From NCBI GenBank assembly GCA_001657325.1, contig LWRO01000008.1, positions 124,001 through 188,000 on the forward strand: DNA of 64,000 nt, in the 5' to 3' direction. Shown piece by piece: positions 45,607 to 55,767 of this stretch. The stretch's first letter is position 1. Each line of letters opens with the position of its first letter. Under the pieces are notes generated by a model. That model saw only the letters and a list, made by a program, of their open reading frames with translations, was not told the DNA's origin and did not search any database. The position numbers and the translations under genes are program-made. The stretch is from Geitlerinema sp. BBD 1991-9. Its GTDB lineage: Bacteria; Cyanobacteriota; Cyanobacteriia; Cyanobacteriales; Geitlerinemataceae.

Positions 45607-47187
45607 TTATGGTTCGCCGACGATCGCCACCAAATCGCCGTCTTTGAGGTAGCCAGCACCTTCAACGACAATTCGATCGCCTGAATTTAAACCGTTCAAA
45701 ATTTCAATGCGGGATTCCGAGAGATTTTCGCTGTTCCCGACGATTTCCCCGACTTCCACGGTTATCGCCGTGACGGTGTTGTCGGCGTTGAGGCGGAAAA
45801 CTCGAGCGGTTCCGTCGGCTTGGGGGACGATCGATCGAGCGGGAACGGTCAACCCTTCGACGGTGTTCGTGGTAATCTCCGCTTGTAAAAACATCCCCGG
45901 ACGCAGGAGATCGTTGGCGGGTAAATCGATTTCGACGGTGGCTTCGCGGGTTTGCGGATCGATCGTGGGTAGAATTTCTCGAACTCGTCCGCTGACGTTA
46001 ATGCGAGAATCTGCATCGGAAGTCACGGAAACTGGCGCACCGGGACGGATTAAGGGAAGTTGCGTTTCGGGAATTTTCAACCGCAATTCGAGTCGTCCGT
46101 CGGCGATGAGGGTAAATAACTGTCCCGACGAACTGGTGACATCCCCCACCCGGGCCGATCGACTGGCGATAATTCCCCCTTTTGGCGCAAGCACGCGGGT
46201 TTGGTCGATACGGGTTTGTAACTCCTGTACCGTTGCTTGGTTGTTCTGTACACCCGCTTCGGCGTTCCCGATTTCGGCTTGAGACGCATCGATACCCGCG
46301 ATCGAGCTGTCGAGTCGGGCTTGAGAACTTTGTACGCTCGCTCGAGCGTTGACGACATCGGCGCGGCTACTTTGTAAACTCGCCTCCGCCACTTGCACGT
46401 CTTCAATGGTTTTGTTTAATTCTTCCCGCGCCGTTCGGACTTCTGTTCGGCGTAATTCGACTTCCTGCAAGCCGATCGCGCCTTGGTTATACAGGAGTTC
46501 GTAACGTTCGATTTCTCGTTCCGCTTGTTCTAACTGCGCTTTGGCTTGTTCGACGGCTGCACGGGATCGATCGAGGTTGGCTTCCGCCTGACTGACACGG
46601 GTTTGAGCTTGCAAAACCCCTGTTTTCGCCTGGGCGAGATCGGCTTCCGCTTGGCGGCGACTCGATTCAGCTTGGGAAGTATCCGCCACAGCTCGATCGA
46701 CCCCCGAGGTGGCTGAGTTCACTTGAGACAGCGCTCCGGATAACTGCGCTTGCAACACGGAATCGTCGAGAACGGCGAGGATTTCCCCCGCCCCCACCAC
46801 GTCGCCTTCGTCCACGCGCACGTCGACGATTTGCAACCCAGTAATCTGGGGTAAAATCGGCAGCAAGTCGTAAGCCTCGACGGTTCCCGTCGCGGTTAAG
46901 GTTCGTGCCACCTGTTGCTGTGCTGCTGTCGAAACCGTTACAGTTTGCGTGGGTGCGAGTTCGGTTTCTTGGGCTTCGGCGGGTGCGTCGGGCGCTTTCC
47001 CTGAAAAAATTTGTCCGCCCACTGTCGCCAGAACGATTCCGACTCCGACGCCGATGAGGATCGATCGAATGCCTTTGACGCCTCCTGGTTTGGGCGGTTC
47101 CGGTTCCCCCGGTTGCAAGTCTTCCTCTGGCAGAATTTCAGTGCTTGTGGTTTCTCGGTCGGTCTTTGAAAATACGTCGTAACTCAC
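45607..47187 (-). CDS. RND efflux membrane-fusion (periplasmic adaptor) protein
   Basis: 526-aa HlyD/AcrA-type adaptor linking the RND permease to an outer-membrane channel. A Pro/Glu-rich cytoplasmic start precedes one transmembrane anchor (about residues 38-58), then a lipoyl/barrel-sandwich part, a very long coiled coil (about 150-320) rich in Q, A, E and S with repeated ARxxVxxAEA-like heptads, and C-terminal beta barrels. The GTG at 47187, preceded by GGGGG at about 9 nt, is preferred to a TTG 12 codons earlier. It heads the two-gene efflux operon. Confidence 0.9.
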   Translation of the reverse strand: MSYDVFSKTDRETTSTEILPEEDLQPGEPEPPKPGGVKGIRSILIGVGVGIVLATVGGQIFSGKAPDAPAEAQETELAPTQTVTVSTAAQQQVARTLTATGTVEAYDLLPILPQITGLQIVDVRVDEGDVVGAGEILAVLDDSVLQAQLSGALSQVNSATSGVDRAVADTSQAESSRRQAEADLAQAKTGVLQAQTRVSQAEANLDRSRAAVEQAKAQLEQAEREIERYELLYNQGAIGLQEVELRRTEVRTAREELNKTIEDVQVAEASLQSSRADVVNARASVQSSQARLDSSIAGIDASQAEIGNAEAGVQNNQATVQELQTRIDQTRVLAPKGGIIASRSARVGDVTSSSGQLFTLIADGRLELRLKIPETQLPLIRPGAPVSVTSDADSRINVSGRVREILPTIDPQTREATVEIDLPANDLLRPGMFLQAEITTNTVEGLTVPARSIVPQADGTARVFRLNADNTVTAITVEVGEIVGNSENLSESRIEILNGLNSGDRIVVEGAGYLKDGDLVAIVGEP

Positions 47188-47803
47188 GGCCTGCCCCCGG
47201 TGTAGGTGGTTGAGTGTTACCAATTGTTCGTGCTAAACGAATTTTTATTAAGAAATATTGAATTTATTATAGAGGAGTTGTTCGATCGCAAGAAGGGGAC
47301 ACTGTCCCGATTTGAGGGTAGATCGGTAAACAACATCGATTACCACAAAAAAGTAAAACCGTCAACCACTTCTCTAAGAAATGTGCGAGCGGGGAATAGA
47401 ATCTGAAATGAAGATTGTTGGTGTGGTGTCGTGTAGTTTAACAGTTTGCCGCATGAAACTTGAATTTTAAATCTCTAAAGACAATTCTACAATCTCTACA
47501 TTGCAGAACTATCAAATATTCCCAAGCCAGTAGTGGTTAATCAGTAGTTTCGCTCGATTCAATCGATAGAAATTTAAGTCTGAGATCGCGATGTTTCGAT
47601 CGTGTTTTAAATTTCGAGTTCTACGACTCACATTCGATCTACATCAAGTTAATGTGTGATTCAAATCACAGCTTTACGATTGCTATATCAATCGAATTTT
47701 ACTGGATTTTATCGATATCTAATCGCGATTAGATGAGGTCAAACCAATCGTTTATTATTTTCTCTATAGCGTAGAAAACTTGAGGTCTGCCAACTCATAA
47801 AAT
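47188..47803. other. A+T-rich intergenic region upstream of the efflux operon
   Basis: About 600 bp with no supported gene; it must contain the promoter of the leftward efflux operon. It ends at a miniature transposable element. No TetR- or MarR-like regulator gene is encoded here. Confidence 0.5.
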
Positions 47804-47926
47804 GGGTGCATCTCAATTTCGTAGAATGACCCCTCCGCCTAAGGACTCCGTCCCGCTACCCCACCCATCCTCCCCTTAGCCAGGGGAGGATGGGTGGGGT
47901 TCCGATTGCAAAAGTGAGATGCACCC
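47804..47926. mobile_element. Miniature inverted-repeat element, copy A
   Basis: 123 bp bounded by GGGTGCATCTCA (47804-47815) and TGAGATGCACCC (47915-47926). The 8 bp CATAAAAT at 47796-47803 and 47927-47934 are identical flanks, a target-site duplication. The interior holds a strong hairpin (CCCCACCCATCCTCCCCTTAG and its partner). It has no coding capacity and needs a transposase in trans. It lies 19 bp before the GrpB-family gene start. Confidence 0.85.
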
Positions 47927-47945
47927 CATAAAATCAAATCCTCCG

Positions 47946-48473
47946 ATGAGACAAGTCAAAGTTGTTCCACACGATCCAAAATGGTGTCAAGCGTTTAAGG
48001 CTGAATCGCATCGAGTTGCTGAGGCTCTAGGTAAAAATGTTGTCAGCGTACACCATATAGGCAGTACAGCGATTCCCGACATCTATGCCAAGCCCATTAT
48101 TGACCTACTGGTAGAGGTTAAAGCTATTACTGAAGTCGATAAGCAAAGCCCATCCATGGAACGACTCGGCTACGAAACAATGGGCGAGTTCGGTATTCCC
48201 GAACGTCGGTACTTTCGCAAAAATAATCAAGCCGGTATCCGAACGCATCACGTTCATGTTTTCCAGTTGGGTTCGGAACAGATCGAGCGTCATCTAGCGT
48301 TTCGAGATTATATGATAGCTCATCCCGATGAAGCACAGCGATATAGCGACTTAAAGCGTAAGCTGGCAGCGGTTTACCCGAACGACATTGAGGAATACAT
48401 GGATGGAAAAGACGGATTTATCAAAGCGATAGACCTTAAAGCAGCACAGTGGCGCTCCTTAAACTTCATCTAA
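47946..48473 (+). CDS. GrpB family protein (UPF0157)
   Basis: 175-aa protein of the GrpB/UPF0157 family, related to the nucleotidyltransferase fold. Typical blocks: VEVVPHDPKW-like start (VKVVPHDPKW), HHIGSTAIPDIYAKPIIDLL, HHVHVFQLGSEQIERHLAFR and DYMIAHPDEA. Function poorly known; possibly linked to dephospho-CoA kinase-fused relatives. The ATG at 47946 is preferred to one at 47919 that lies inside the terminal repeat of the miniature element. The element inserted just upstream may supply or have removed promoter sequence. Confidence 0.85.
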   Translation: MRQVKVVPHDPKWCQAFKAESHRVAEALGKNVVSVHHIGSTAIPDIYAKPIIDLLVEVKAITEVDKQSPSMERLGYETMGEFGIPERRYFRKNNQAGIRTHHVHVFQLGSEQIERHLAFRDYMIAHPDEAQRYSDLKRKLAAVYPNDIEEYMDGKDGFIKAIDLKAAQWRSLNFI

Positions 48474-48622
48474 CCTCCATCATTAGAAAACAAAGCTCCC
48501 TTAATGCAGTAGTTCCCCCTTCTTCAAAGCCAACAGTGCGTCAGAGCAAAACCAAATTCTTGGGCTTAGTCTCTTCCGTTACGACGATAAATATAGAAAT
48601 CCCAAGCCATGGAGATTGAGAT

Positions 48623-48834
48623 GGGTGCATCTCAAAACTGTAAATTGAATGTAAATTGCCAGATCCCCAACATCTTGGAGATGCCGGGGATCTTATATTG
48701 CATATTTTAGCAGGGTCTGTTGGAATTGCGGTGTAATTTGATTGCCTATGATACCCAAACCCTTGTAGGGGCGAACGGCCGTTCGCCCCTACGCCAACTC
48801 CAACAGACCCTTTTAGCAGTGTTGAGATGCACCC
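48623..48834. mobile_element. Miniature inverted-repeat element, copy B (carries a nested insertion)
   Basis: Bounded by GGGTGCATCTCAA (48623-48635) and TTGAGATGCACCC (48822-48834), the same termini as copy A. Removing the nested 98-bp element and its 8-bp duplication leaves about 106 bp, matching copies A (123 bp) and C (101 bp). A long target duplication is not evident; only GAT flanks both sides. Confidence 0.75.
48713..48810. mobile_element. Second-family miniature element nested in copy B
   Basis: 98 bp with ends GGGTCTGTTGGA and TCCAACAGACCC. The flanks at 48705-48712 and 48811-48818 are both TTTTAGCA, a perfect 8-bp target duplication. Its centre contains AGGGGCGAACGGCCGTTCGC, itself a palindrome. 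Confidence 0.85.
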
Positions 48835-49213
48835 GATCGAACCCTAGAATTTGCACTCGCTCTCAACGATCTCGATTAGCTGTAGCCTGAACAGCATCAA
48901 ACTGATGAAAAACGCTGCTGGGAAATTAGCGCCGTAAAAACACCGCCTTGATTTCAGCAAGGGTCATGTGGGATTCAGAAATCTCTAACCCGAGCGTAAC
49001 GCACCACCCGAATCTTTCGCCCATCCAGCGATACATCATCCAATGCAAATTAACGATTGAAGAAGATTTTCCACGTCTCCCCAAAATCGCCAATCATCAA
49101 TCGTCAATCGAATTTCCCCCTCGATCGATCGAATTGATTAAACTGACTCATAGTGAAGCGAGGGAATGGGACGACCATCACCTCCCCACCTCCCCCTAAC
49201 CTCCAAAAGTGCC

Positions 49214-52200
49214 ATGCTGGATTTGAACGCCACCTTTGACAACCAAACGCCCGTGTTGGACGAGAACCCCCTAAGCGTTCCTCGTCACAACAGCGAAACC
49301 ACACCGCCGAACCTGGCTTTCGTCCAGCGTCACAACGGTTCGAGCGATCGAGACATCGATCGAATGCTCGAAATCTTGGGTTACCACTCGATCGACGATC
49401 TCATCGATGCGATCGTTCCCGCCCCCATTCGACTCCAACAGCCCCTGAACTTGCCCCATCCCCTGAACGAAGCGGAAGCCCTCCAAACCCTAAAATCGAT
49501 CGCCGAGAAAAACCAAATTTTTCGATCGTTCATCGGGATGGGCTACCACGACTGCATCACCCCTCCTGTCATCCAACGCAACATCCTGGAAAACCCAGGT
49601 TGGTACACCGCATACACCCCCTACCAAGCTGAAATCGCCCAAGGAAGACTCGAAGCTCTCCTCAACTTCCAAACCATGGTGATGGAACTGACGGGGATGG
49701 AAATCGCAAACGCCTCCCTTCTCGACGAAGGAACCGCCGCCGCTGAAGCCATGAGTCTCAGCTACGGAGCCTCCAAATCCAAAGCCAACGCCTACTTCGT
49801 CGATGCAGGCTGTCATCCCCAAACCCTCGAAGTGGTCAAAACCCGTAGCCTACCCCTCGGAATCGAGGTCGTCGTCGGCGACTGGAAAACCTTCGACTTC
49901 AGCACTCCCGTTTTCGGGGCGTTGCTGCAATATCCCACCACCATTGGGGCAGTTTGCGACTACCGAGAATTTATCGAAACCGCCCACACCCACAACGCCA
50001 TCGTCACCGTCGCCGCCGATATTCTCAGCCTCGCACTCCTCACCCCTCCCGGTGAATTCGGGGCAGATATCGCCGTGGGAAGCACCCAACGATTCGGCGT
50101 TCCCCTGGGTTACGGCGGTCCTCACGCAGCGTACTTCGCCACCCAAGAAACGTACCAGCGCAAAATACCGGGACGTATCGTCGGCGTTTCCAAAGACGCG
50201 ACAGGACAACCCGCGTTACGTCTGGCGTTGCAAACTCGCGAACAACACATCCGCCGCGACAAAGCCACCAGTAACATCTGCACCGCCCAAGTTTTGTTAG
50301 CCGTCATCGCGTCCACATATGCGGTGTATCACGGTTCGGCAGGCATTCGCCATATCGCCGCAACCGTTCACCAACAGACGGTGATGTTGGCGGAAGGATT
50401 GAAACGGTTAAAATTCTCGATCGATCTCGATCGATTCTTCGACACCATTACCGTCAACGTCAGCAGTGCCGATACCATTGTGCAGCGGGCGGCGAAAAAC
50501 TACATCAACCTTCGCAAACTCAGCGACACCCAAATCGGCATCAGCCTCGACGAAACAACCCGCGACACTGACATCCTGGATTTGTGGCAAATCTTCGCCG
50601 ACAGCGACGAACTCCCCTTTACCCTCGACGAAATTCGTACTGTCGCCGCCAACTCGAACTGGCAAATCGCCAATTCCAACCTTCAGCGTCAAACGCCCTA
50701 TCTCACCGATACCGTTTTCAATCAGTACCACTCGGAAACCGAATTACTGCGATATCTCCATCGCCTGGAAGCCAAGGACTTATCCCTGACGACTTCCATG
50801 ATTCCCCTGGGGTCTTGCACCATGAAACTCAACGCCACAGCGGAAATGATGCCCGTAACCTGGCCGGAATTCAGCAAGATTCACCCCTTCGCCCCCAAAT
50901 CTCAAACCCAAGGCTATCAACTCCTCTTCCAACAACTCGAAACGTGGTTAGCTGAAATTACGGGATTCGCGGCCGTTTCCCTACAACCCAACGCCGGTTC
51001 GCAGGGAGAATACGCCGGACTGCAAGTGATTCGCGCCTATCACCACCATCGCGGCGACACCCAACGCAATATCTGCTTAATTCCCGAATCAGCCCACGGA
51101 ACGAACCCCGCCAGCGCAGTGATGTGCGGTATGAAAGTGGTTTCCGTGGCTTGCGACAAAGCCGGAAATATCGACGTCGCAGACTTGCGGAAAAAAGCTG
51201 AAAAACACGCCGACAAACTCGCCGCCATTATGGTGACGTATCCTTCAACCCACGGTGTATTTGAAAACAGCATCGTCGAAGTCTGCGACATCGTTCACCA
51301 ATACGGCGGCCAGGTGTATCTCGACGGTGCCAACCTCAACGCCCAAGTCGGACTGTGTCGCCCTGGAGATTACGGGGCGGACGTGTGTCATTTGAACCTG
51401 CACAAAACCTTCTGTATTCCTCACGGCGGCGGCGGCCCGGGGATGGGTCCGATTGGCGTCGCCGAACACCTGAAACCGTTTCTTCCCGGTCACTCTGTGT
51501 TGTCTCCCCACACCGAACCTTCTTCCGAGTCTATCGGGGCGATTTCGGCGGCCCCCTGGGGAAGTGCCAGTATTTTGCCAATTTCGTGGATGTACGTTGC
51601 CATGATGGGAGAACCGGGGCTAACGGCGGCCACCAAACTGGCTATTCTCAACGCCAACTACATCGCCCGCCGCCTAGATGCGTACTATCCGGTGTTGTAT
51701 AAAGGTGAGTCGGGATTAGTCGCCCACGAGTGTATCCTCGATTTTCGTCCCCTTCGCAAGTCGGCAGGAATTACGGTGGACGACGTGGCAAAGCGGTTGA
51801 TGGATTACGGGTTCCACGCGCCGACGATGTCTTGGCCGGTGGCAGGAACGATGATGGTGGAACCGACAGAAAGCGAGTCGAAAGCGGAGATCGATCGATT
51901 CTGTGAGGCGATGGTCGCCATTCGCGGAGAAATCGACGCGATCGAGTGGGGAGAAGTGGACGAGTCGAACAACCTCCTCAAAAACGCGCCCCATACGGCG
52001 CAATCGTTGATGTCGGACAACTGGAATCGTCCCTATTCTCGGGAAAAAGCGGCGTATCCGGCCCCTTGGACGCGGGAACACAAATATTGGATGCCAGTCA
52101 GTCGTATCGATGCCGCTTATGGCGATCGAAATTTGGTCTGTTCTTGTGTGAGTATGGAGGCGTATGCTGAGGAGGACATCGAAGACGAGTTTGAAAACGA

Positions 52201-52219
52201 CTTTGACGACGATTTCTAA
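49214..52219 (+). CDS. gcvP: Glycine dehydrogenase (aminomethyl-transferring), GcvP
   Basis: 1001-aa P-protein of the glycine cleavage system; it decarboxylates glycine on PLP and passes the aminomethyl group to the H-protein lipoyl arm, a major step of photorespiration. The homodimeric full-length form (not split gcvPA/gcvPB) is present. The PLP Lys lies in [18 protein letters not shown], and the N-terminal half keeps [20 protein letters not shown]. The ATG at 49214 ([10 protein letters not shown]) is preferred to earlier in-frame codons by its good context and family length. gcvT and gcvH are not next to it. Confidence 0.95.
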   Translation: MLDLNATFDNQTPVLDENPLSVPRHNSETTPPNLAFVQRHNGSSDRDIDRMLEILGYHSIDDLIDAIVPAPIRLQQPLNLPHPLNEAEALQTLKSIAEKNQIFRSFIGMGYHDCITPPVIQRNILENPGWYTAYTPYQAEIAQGRLEALLNFQTMVMELTGMEIANASLLDEGTAAAEAMSLSYGASKSKANAYFVDAGCHPQTLEVVKTRSLPLGIEVVVGDWKTFDFSTPVFGALLQYPTTIGAVCDYREFIETAHTHNAIVTVAADILSLALLTPPGEFGADIAVGSTQRFGVPLGYGGPHAAYFATQETYQRKIPGRIVGVSKDATGQPALRLALQTREQHIRRDKATSNICTAQVLLAVIASTYAVYHGSAGIRHIAATVHQQTVMLAEGLKRLKFSIDLDRFFDTITVNVSSADTIVQRAAKNYINLRKLSDTQIGISLDETTRDTDILDLWQIFADSDELPFTLDEIRTVAANSNWQIANSNLQRQTPYLTDTVFNQYHSETELLRYLHRLEAKDLSLTTSMIPLGSCTMKLNATAEMMPVTWPEFSKIHPFAPKSQTQGYQLLFQQLETWLAEITGFAAVSLQPNAGSQGEYAGLQVIRAYHHHRGDTQRNICLIPESAHGTNPASAVMCGMKVVSVACDKAGNIDVADLRKKAEKHADKLAAIMVTYPSTHGVFENSIVEVCDIVHQYGGQVYLDGANLNAQVGLCRPGDYGADVCHLNLHKTFCIPHGGGGPGMGPIGVAEHLKPFLPGHSVLSPHTEPSSESIGAISAAPWGSASILPISWMYVAMMGEPGLTAATKLAILNANYIARRLDAYYPVLYKGESGLVAHECILDFRPLRKSAGITVDDVAKRLMDYGFHAPTMSWPVAGTMMVEPTESESKAEIDRFCEAMVAIRGEIDAIEWGEVDESNNLLKNAPHTAQSLMSDNWNRPYSREKAAYPAPWTREHKYWMPVSRIDAAYGDRNLVCSCVSMEAYAEEDIEDEFENDFDDDF

Positions 52220-52327
52220 TTCAGTCGTTCGCATAAGCGGTGCGTAGCACGATCGGTCATCGATAATGGGTGTGTGGACGAATTGTCCGCTCCGCACATC
52301 CATTGCTCAAAATCCTTCCTTGACAAA

Positions 52328-52350
52328 CCCCCCGCGCTGAAGCGACGGGG
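52328..52350. repeat. Hairpin similar to IS200/IS605-type element ends
   Basis: CCCCCCGCGCTGAAGCG followed by ACGGGG and ATTCTGGGTT can fold into a hairpin like those at IS200/IS605 ends in cyanobacteria. No transposase is nearby, so this is only a possible relic or a repeat. Confidence 0.35.
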
Positions 52351-52418
52351 ATTCTGGGTTCAAACAGCAAATGCAGGGATACCCTGACTGACTTCGCCTA
52401 ACCCACAGGTTGTTGCAT

Positions 52419-52457
52419 CCCCCCGTTGCCCCCCTTACCAAGGGAAGCAACGGGGGG
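52419..52457. terminator. Strong 11-bp hairpin between convergent genes
   Basis: CCCCCCGTTGC and GCAACGGGGGG pair perfectly around a 17-nt loop, in the space between gcvP and the convergent TpsA-like gene. It is likely a bidirectional terminator or repeat hairpin. Confidence 0.55.
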
Positions 52458-52624
52458 ATAGTGGAATTAATCGACAAGTTCGCTGGCAAGTTCCGCCAGC
52501 CGTGCGACGTGGCTCTGGAGTTGCCGGTCGGTTCGTTGCATCTGTTGCATCAGTGCGTCGAATTCAGTTCGGACTTCATCCACCTAAGCGCTTTCCCGAG
52601 CTTTCAACATTTCCAGTAGTGCGT

Positions 52625-55156
52625 TCAGTCAGGACAAACGGGTCGATCGAGCCAATGGTTTCCGACTTGTTGCCCTTGAGGTTTGACGACTAACTCCACC
52701 GTTCCGTCCCCGTAACGCTGCCAACCCGTCGCTTCGACGAGGGTCTGAGGCTCGATAGTGCTACGCACCGCTTCCGCGAACGAGTTCTCTTCTGCCTCGC
52801 TGGGACTAGCTTCGACCGGTGGACTCGATGCACGAATCTCCGAAAGTCGCATATCTACCCAAAGGGCTGGCTCTGTCAAAAGTTGCGTCGGATCGGGCGG
52901 CAATCCACCGTTTCCCGTCACGACCAAGGAATTCTCGCGAGCCACTCCACAAGTGGAAACGATCTGAGTTGTCGGATTGATGGGAGCATCGCTTAACGAA
53001 ACCAATGCCCAACTGGTATCGATCTCCGGTTCGGTAATGGCAACGATACCGTCTACCCCGAGTTGAGAACTGGCGGTAATGCTGTTCTCTGGGGAGAGAA
53101 ACAGACCTTGAGCTGCAATCTCGATATTGCCTCCCATCCCTTCAAAGGCATTAGCACTGATGGTGCTGCCTTCGAGCAGTACGATCGTGTCGGCTGAGAT
53201 CGCTACGTTACCACCGTTGCCACTGCCCCCGGCTTCGGCAGTAATTTGACTGGTGCGGCGCAGTTGTAACGAGTCTTGCACTTGCAGGGCGATGTTGCCC
53301 CCTTCACCCGAAGCCGTGGCCGCCGTGAACTGTCCTCGATCTCGCAACCCAATGCGGTTGGCTCGAATTTGTAGGTTGCCTGCGAATCCAGTCCCTTCGT
53401 TGCCTACACTGACCTCAGCTCCATTAGAGACTGTTAACTGGGGCGTGTTAATCGTCACGTTTCCTGAGTCACCAGACAGGAAGGGCGGCAGCCCGAGCGA
53501 CTGCCTGGTTTCTTGAGAAAAAAGAAGATCGCCGGACGCTCCAATTCGAGAGGGGCTGCGATCGCTAACGCCCGTCACTTCCACAGACTCGGAAGCGTTG
53601 ATGGTAATACTCCCCGAAGTGCCGCTCACAGTAGTAGAACTGGTAATAAATGCGCCATCTTCCACAGTTAATCTTGCCGTGTTAACGGTCGTATTGCCCG
53701 CGTTTCCCGAAGACGCAGTCGCAGAATTGATACTAGCGCTTATGAGAGGGGAAGTTGGGGCGACTCCTCTGAGTTCGATGAAGTCTGCAACGTTAATCGT
53801 TAAATTACCACCGTTCCCGAAACCAAAGCTTGTGCTTCCGATCGTGCCTCCGTTGAAAAGACTTAAGCGTCGCGTTGATATCTCGACATCTCCAGCATTT
53901 CCTTCTGCCGCAGTCGTCCCACCGATCAGCGAAAATACAGCAGAAATGGGGGAATCCCCACTCACTTCTATAGACTCTGAGGCGTTGACAGTTACTTTCC
54001 CGGCATTGCCCGTGCTAGAAGTTCTCGAAAATATCTGTCCCCCGCCCCGCACGACTAACTGGCGTGTCGTAACCGTAATGTCTGCACTTTGTCCTGCTGC
54101 TAAGGTGTCAGTGCGGAAGCCGCTGAGAATGCTACCATCCGGGTTAGTTCCGTCTACGGTCAACAAAGCCGAAGCTGTGACGCCGATGTCACCTCCACCG
54201 TGACTGGCTTGGCTTTGAATCAAGACAATCGCTCCATCGATTAGCGCGACTCTTCCACCGGCAATCTGAATTGAGCCACTGCCCACCCCCGATGCATCTG
54301 CCGTTGCCTGTTGCGACAGGCTGATATCCCGAAAAGTCTCCACGCCGTTATAGTCCAAAGCAAACCCCCCAGACTGAAGGGGATTGAGGCTGACTGAACC
54401 TGTGGCTACCGCTCCGAGTTCAACTTGCCCTCCTTCGGCAGTAACGATGCCGCCCTCTAGGCTAATATTCCCCCCAATCAGGGCTAAAGTTTGACCGGCG
54501 TTCACTTGCAAACCCGTATTGGCTGTTCCCCGGTTAATGGGAGAGAAGAGAATATCTGGCCCAGATGGGGTAAACTCATGTCCCGGCCCCTCAACGCGAA
54601 TCTCGCCGGGATGGCTTCCCACTTGTAAGCCGATGGGAACGTTCACGCTGAGTAACGGTTGTGCTTCGGGAGCCGTGGCGCTGAATTCCCAACCGTTTTC
54701 AAAGACGAGACTGTCGGCGGTACTCCCAAAAAACGAACCGCCAATATCCAAGCGAGCGTTCGGCCCGAAAACCAGTCCGTTGGGATTGAGGAGAAACAGG
54801 TTCGCCGTACCGTTAGCGCGAATTAACCCGTCGATGTTGGAAATATTGCCGCCCGTCACGCGGGTCAGGATGTTTTCGATAGTCGTGGCGTTGTTGAAAA
54901 ACGCTTCGGTACCTGCTGGAACGGAAAAGCTTTCAAAGGAGTGAAAGAGGTTGGTTCCCGCTGCCGTTCCTCCGTCAATCGTGTGAATTTTTCCATCAAT
55001 GGTTACCTGAGAAGAGATGGATAGAGTATTGTCTGGAACGATCTGAGCAAATGCGGGTTTTGAAGATAGAAATCCGAACGATAATATCTGGGGACTCGAA
55101 ACTGTCGTAAAGACCAGCAATCGATTCAAAATACTTTGAAAGTGGCTAAAGGTCAT
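52625..55156 (-). CDS. Filamentous-haemagglutinin-type secreted protein (TPS-exported)
   Basis: 843-aa secreted protein. From the ATG at 55156 (MTFSHFQSILNRLL) a signal peptide ends near PAFAQ; residues about 40-170 form the haemagglutination-activity/TPS domain with the hallmark NPNGLVFGPNARLDIGGSFF and an NNATTIENILTRVTGGNISN block. The rest is repetitive beta-helix with Gly/Asn/Ser and NVxIxT repeats, and the C terminus carries QQVGNHWLDRPVCPD. Such proteins are exported by a partner TpsB transporter, not encoded in this window. Adhesion is likely. In-frame codons to 55270 would lengthen the N terminus. Confidence 0.85.
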   Translation of the reverse strand: MTFSHFQSILNRLLVFTTVSSPQILSFGFLSSKPAFAQIVPDNTLSISSQVTIDGKIHTIDGGTAAGTNLFHSFESFSVPAGTEAFFNNATTIENILTRVTGGNISNIDGLIRANGTANLFLLNPNGLVFGPNARLDIGGSFFGSTADSLVFENGWEFSATAPEAQPLLSVNVPIGLQVGSHPGEIRVEGPGHEFTPSGPDILFSPINRGTANTGLQVNAGQTLALIGGNISLEGGIVTAEGGQVELGAVATGSVSLNPLQSGGFALDYNGVETFRDISLSQQATADASGVGSGSIQIAGGRVALIDGAIVLIQSQASHGGGDIGVTASALLTVDGTNPDGSILSGFRTDTLAAGQSADITVTTRQLVVRGGGQIFSRTSSTGNAGKVTVNASESIEVSGDSPISAVFSLIGGTTAAEGNAGDVEISTRRLSLFNGGTIGSTSFGFGNGGNLTINVADFIELRGVAPTSPLISASINSATASSGNAGNTTVNTARLTVEDGAFITSSTTVSGTSGSITINASESVEVTGVSDRSPSRIGASGDLLFSQETRQSLGLPPFLSGDSGNVTINTPQLTVSNGAEVSVGNEGTGFAGNLQIRANRIGLRDRGQFTAATASGEGGNIALQVQDSLQLRRTSQITAEAGGSGNGGNVAISADTIVLLEGSTISANAFEGMGGNIEIAAQGLFLSPENSITASSQLGVDGIVAITEPEIDTSWALVSLSDAPINPTTQIVSTCGVARENSLVVTGNGGLPPDPTQLLTEPALWVDMRLSEIRASSPPVEASPSEAEENSFAEAVRSTIEPQTLVEATGWQRYGDGTVELVVKPQGQQVGNHWLDRPVCPD

Positions 55157-55767
55157 GAGCAGTACGTTTACCCTGAGTTGCCAGCACGATGTTTTAGGTT
55201 GAAGAAATCGCTTTTTGCCCCCAATATGGCACGAGCTTCTGGGGGATACAAGAGTCGATCGAATTGTCAAGCCGAGCTAACAAATGATGAAAATATGTGT
55301 TTAAATACGTACCTTCAACTCGAACGGTAGTGTAGCCTCACAAACTGCTAGGCCACCCACAACAATCCTCTCGAACCCGACGACCGAGGGAACAACTAAG
55401 TTTACGTGCTTTCCCGTGCCTCCAACATCCCCAGCCAAGCGTTGAGGGAGTCGTTCTCGGGGAGGTCTTCCCAAAACCCAGCCAACTACATCATCGAAGC
55501 TACGCCCTCAAGGTCTCAAAAATTGACATCTCGAAATCGCCGCCAAAATCTGAATTCATTAACCTCGCAAATTTTGAGATCGTACTGTCACCCTCAAGGT
55601 TTTGGCAGTAGCCGTGAAACGATTTTGGCATCGATCCATATAGACGGAGAATCGATCGACAACTCGATCGATTCTCTGCCGATTACCAAGATGTCTGTCA
55701 AAGCCTCGACCTCGTCACAGTAGAAGTTCTCAACGGTGACGCAGTCCTGGCGCTTTCAGGCTTTCTT
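55157..55767. other. Intergenic stretch without a recognised gene
   Basis: About 610 bp between the TpsA-like gene and the GDSL-hydrolase gene, both leftward. The rightward ORF at 55406-55723 has low-complexity Ser/Arg-rich product and no ribosome-binding site and is not accepted. No RNA or clear hairpin was seen. Confidence 0.5.

Larger units (their letters stand above)
48474..49213. other. Non-coding region with miniature elements before gcvP
   Basis: About 740 bp. It holds miniature element copy B (48623-48834) with a second element nested in it (48713-48810), and a GCGTAACGCACC-type repeat near 48997. I looked for a glycine riboswitch upstream of gcvP and did not find a convincing one. 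No gene is supported. Confidence 0.5.

Noticed and set aside
47206-47406. Rightward ORF upstream of the efflux operon, possible regulator
   Set aside because: Only 66 codons, overlaps the adaptor gene start and shows no helix-turn-helix.
48850-49213. Glycine riboswitch upstream of gcvP
   Set aside because: No conserved paired glycine aptamer could be recognised by eye; the region is mostly repeats and A+T-rich DNA.
55406-55723. Rightward ORF in the gap between two secreted-protein genes
   Set aside because: Ser/Arg-rich without motif or Shine-Dalgarno; likely chance.
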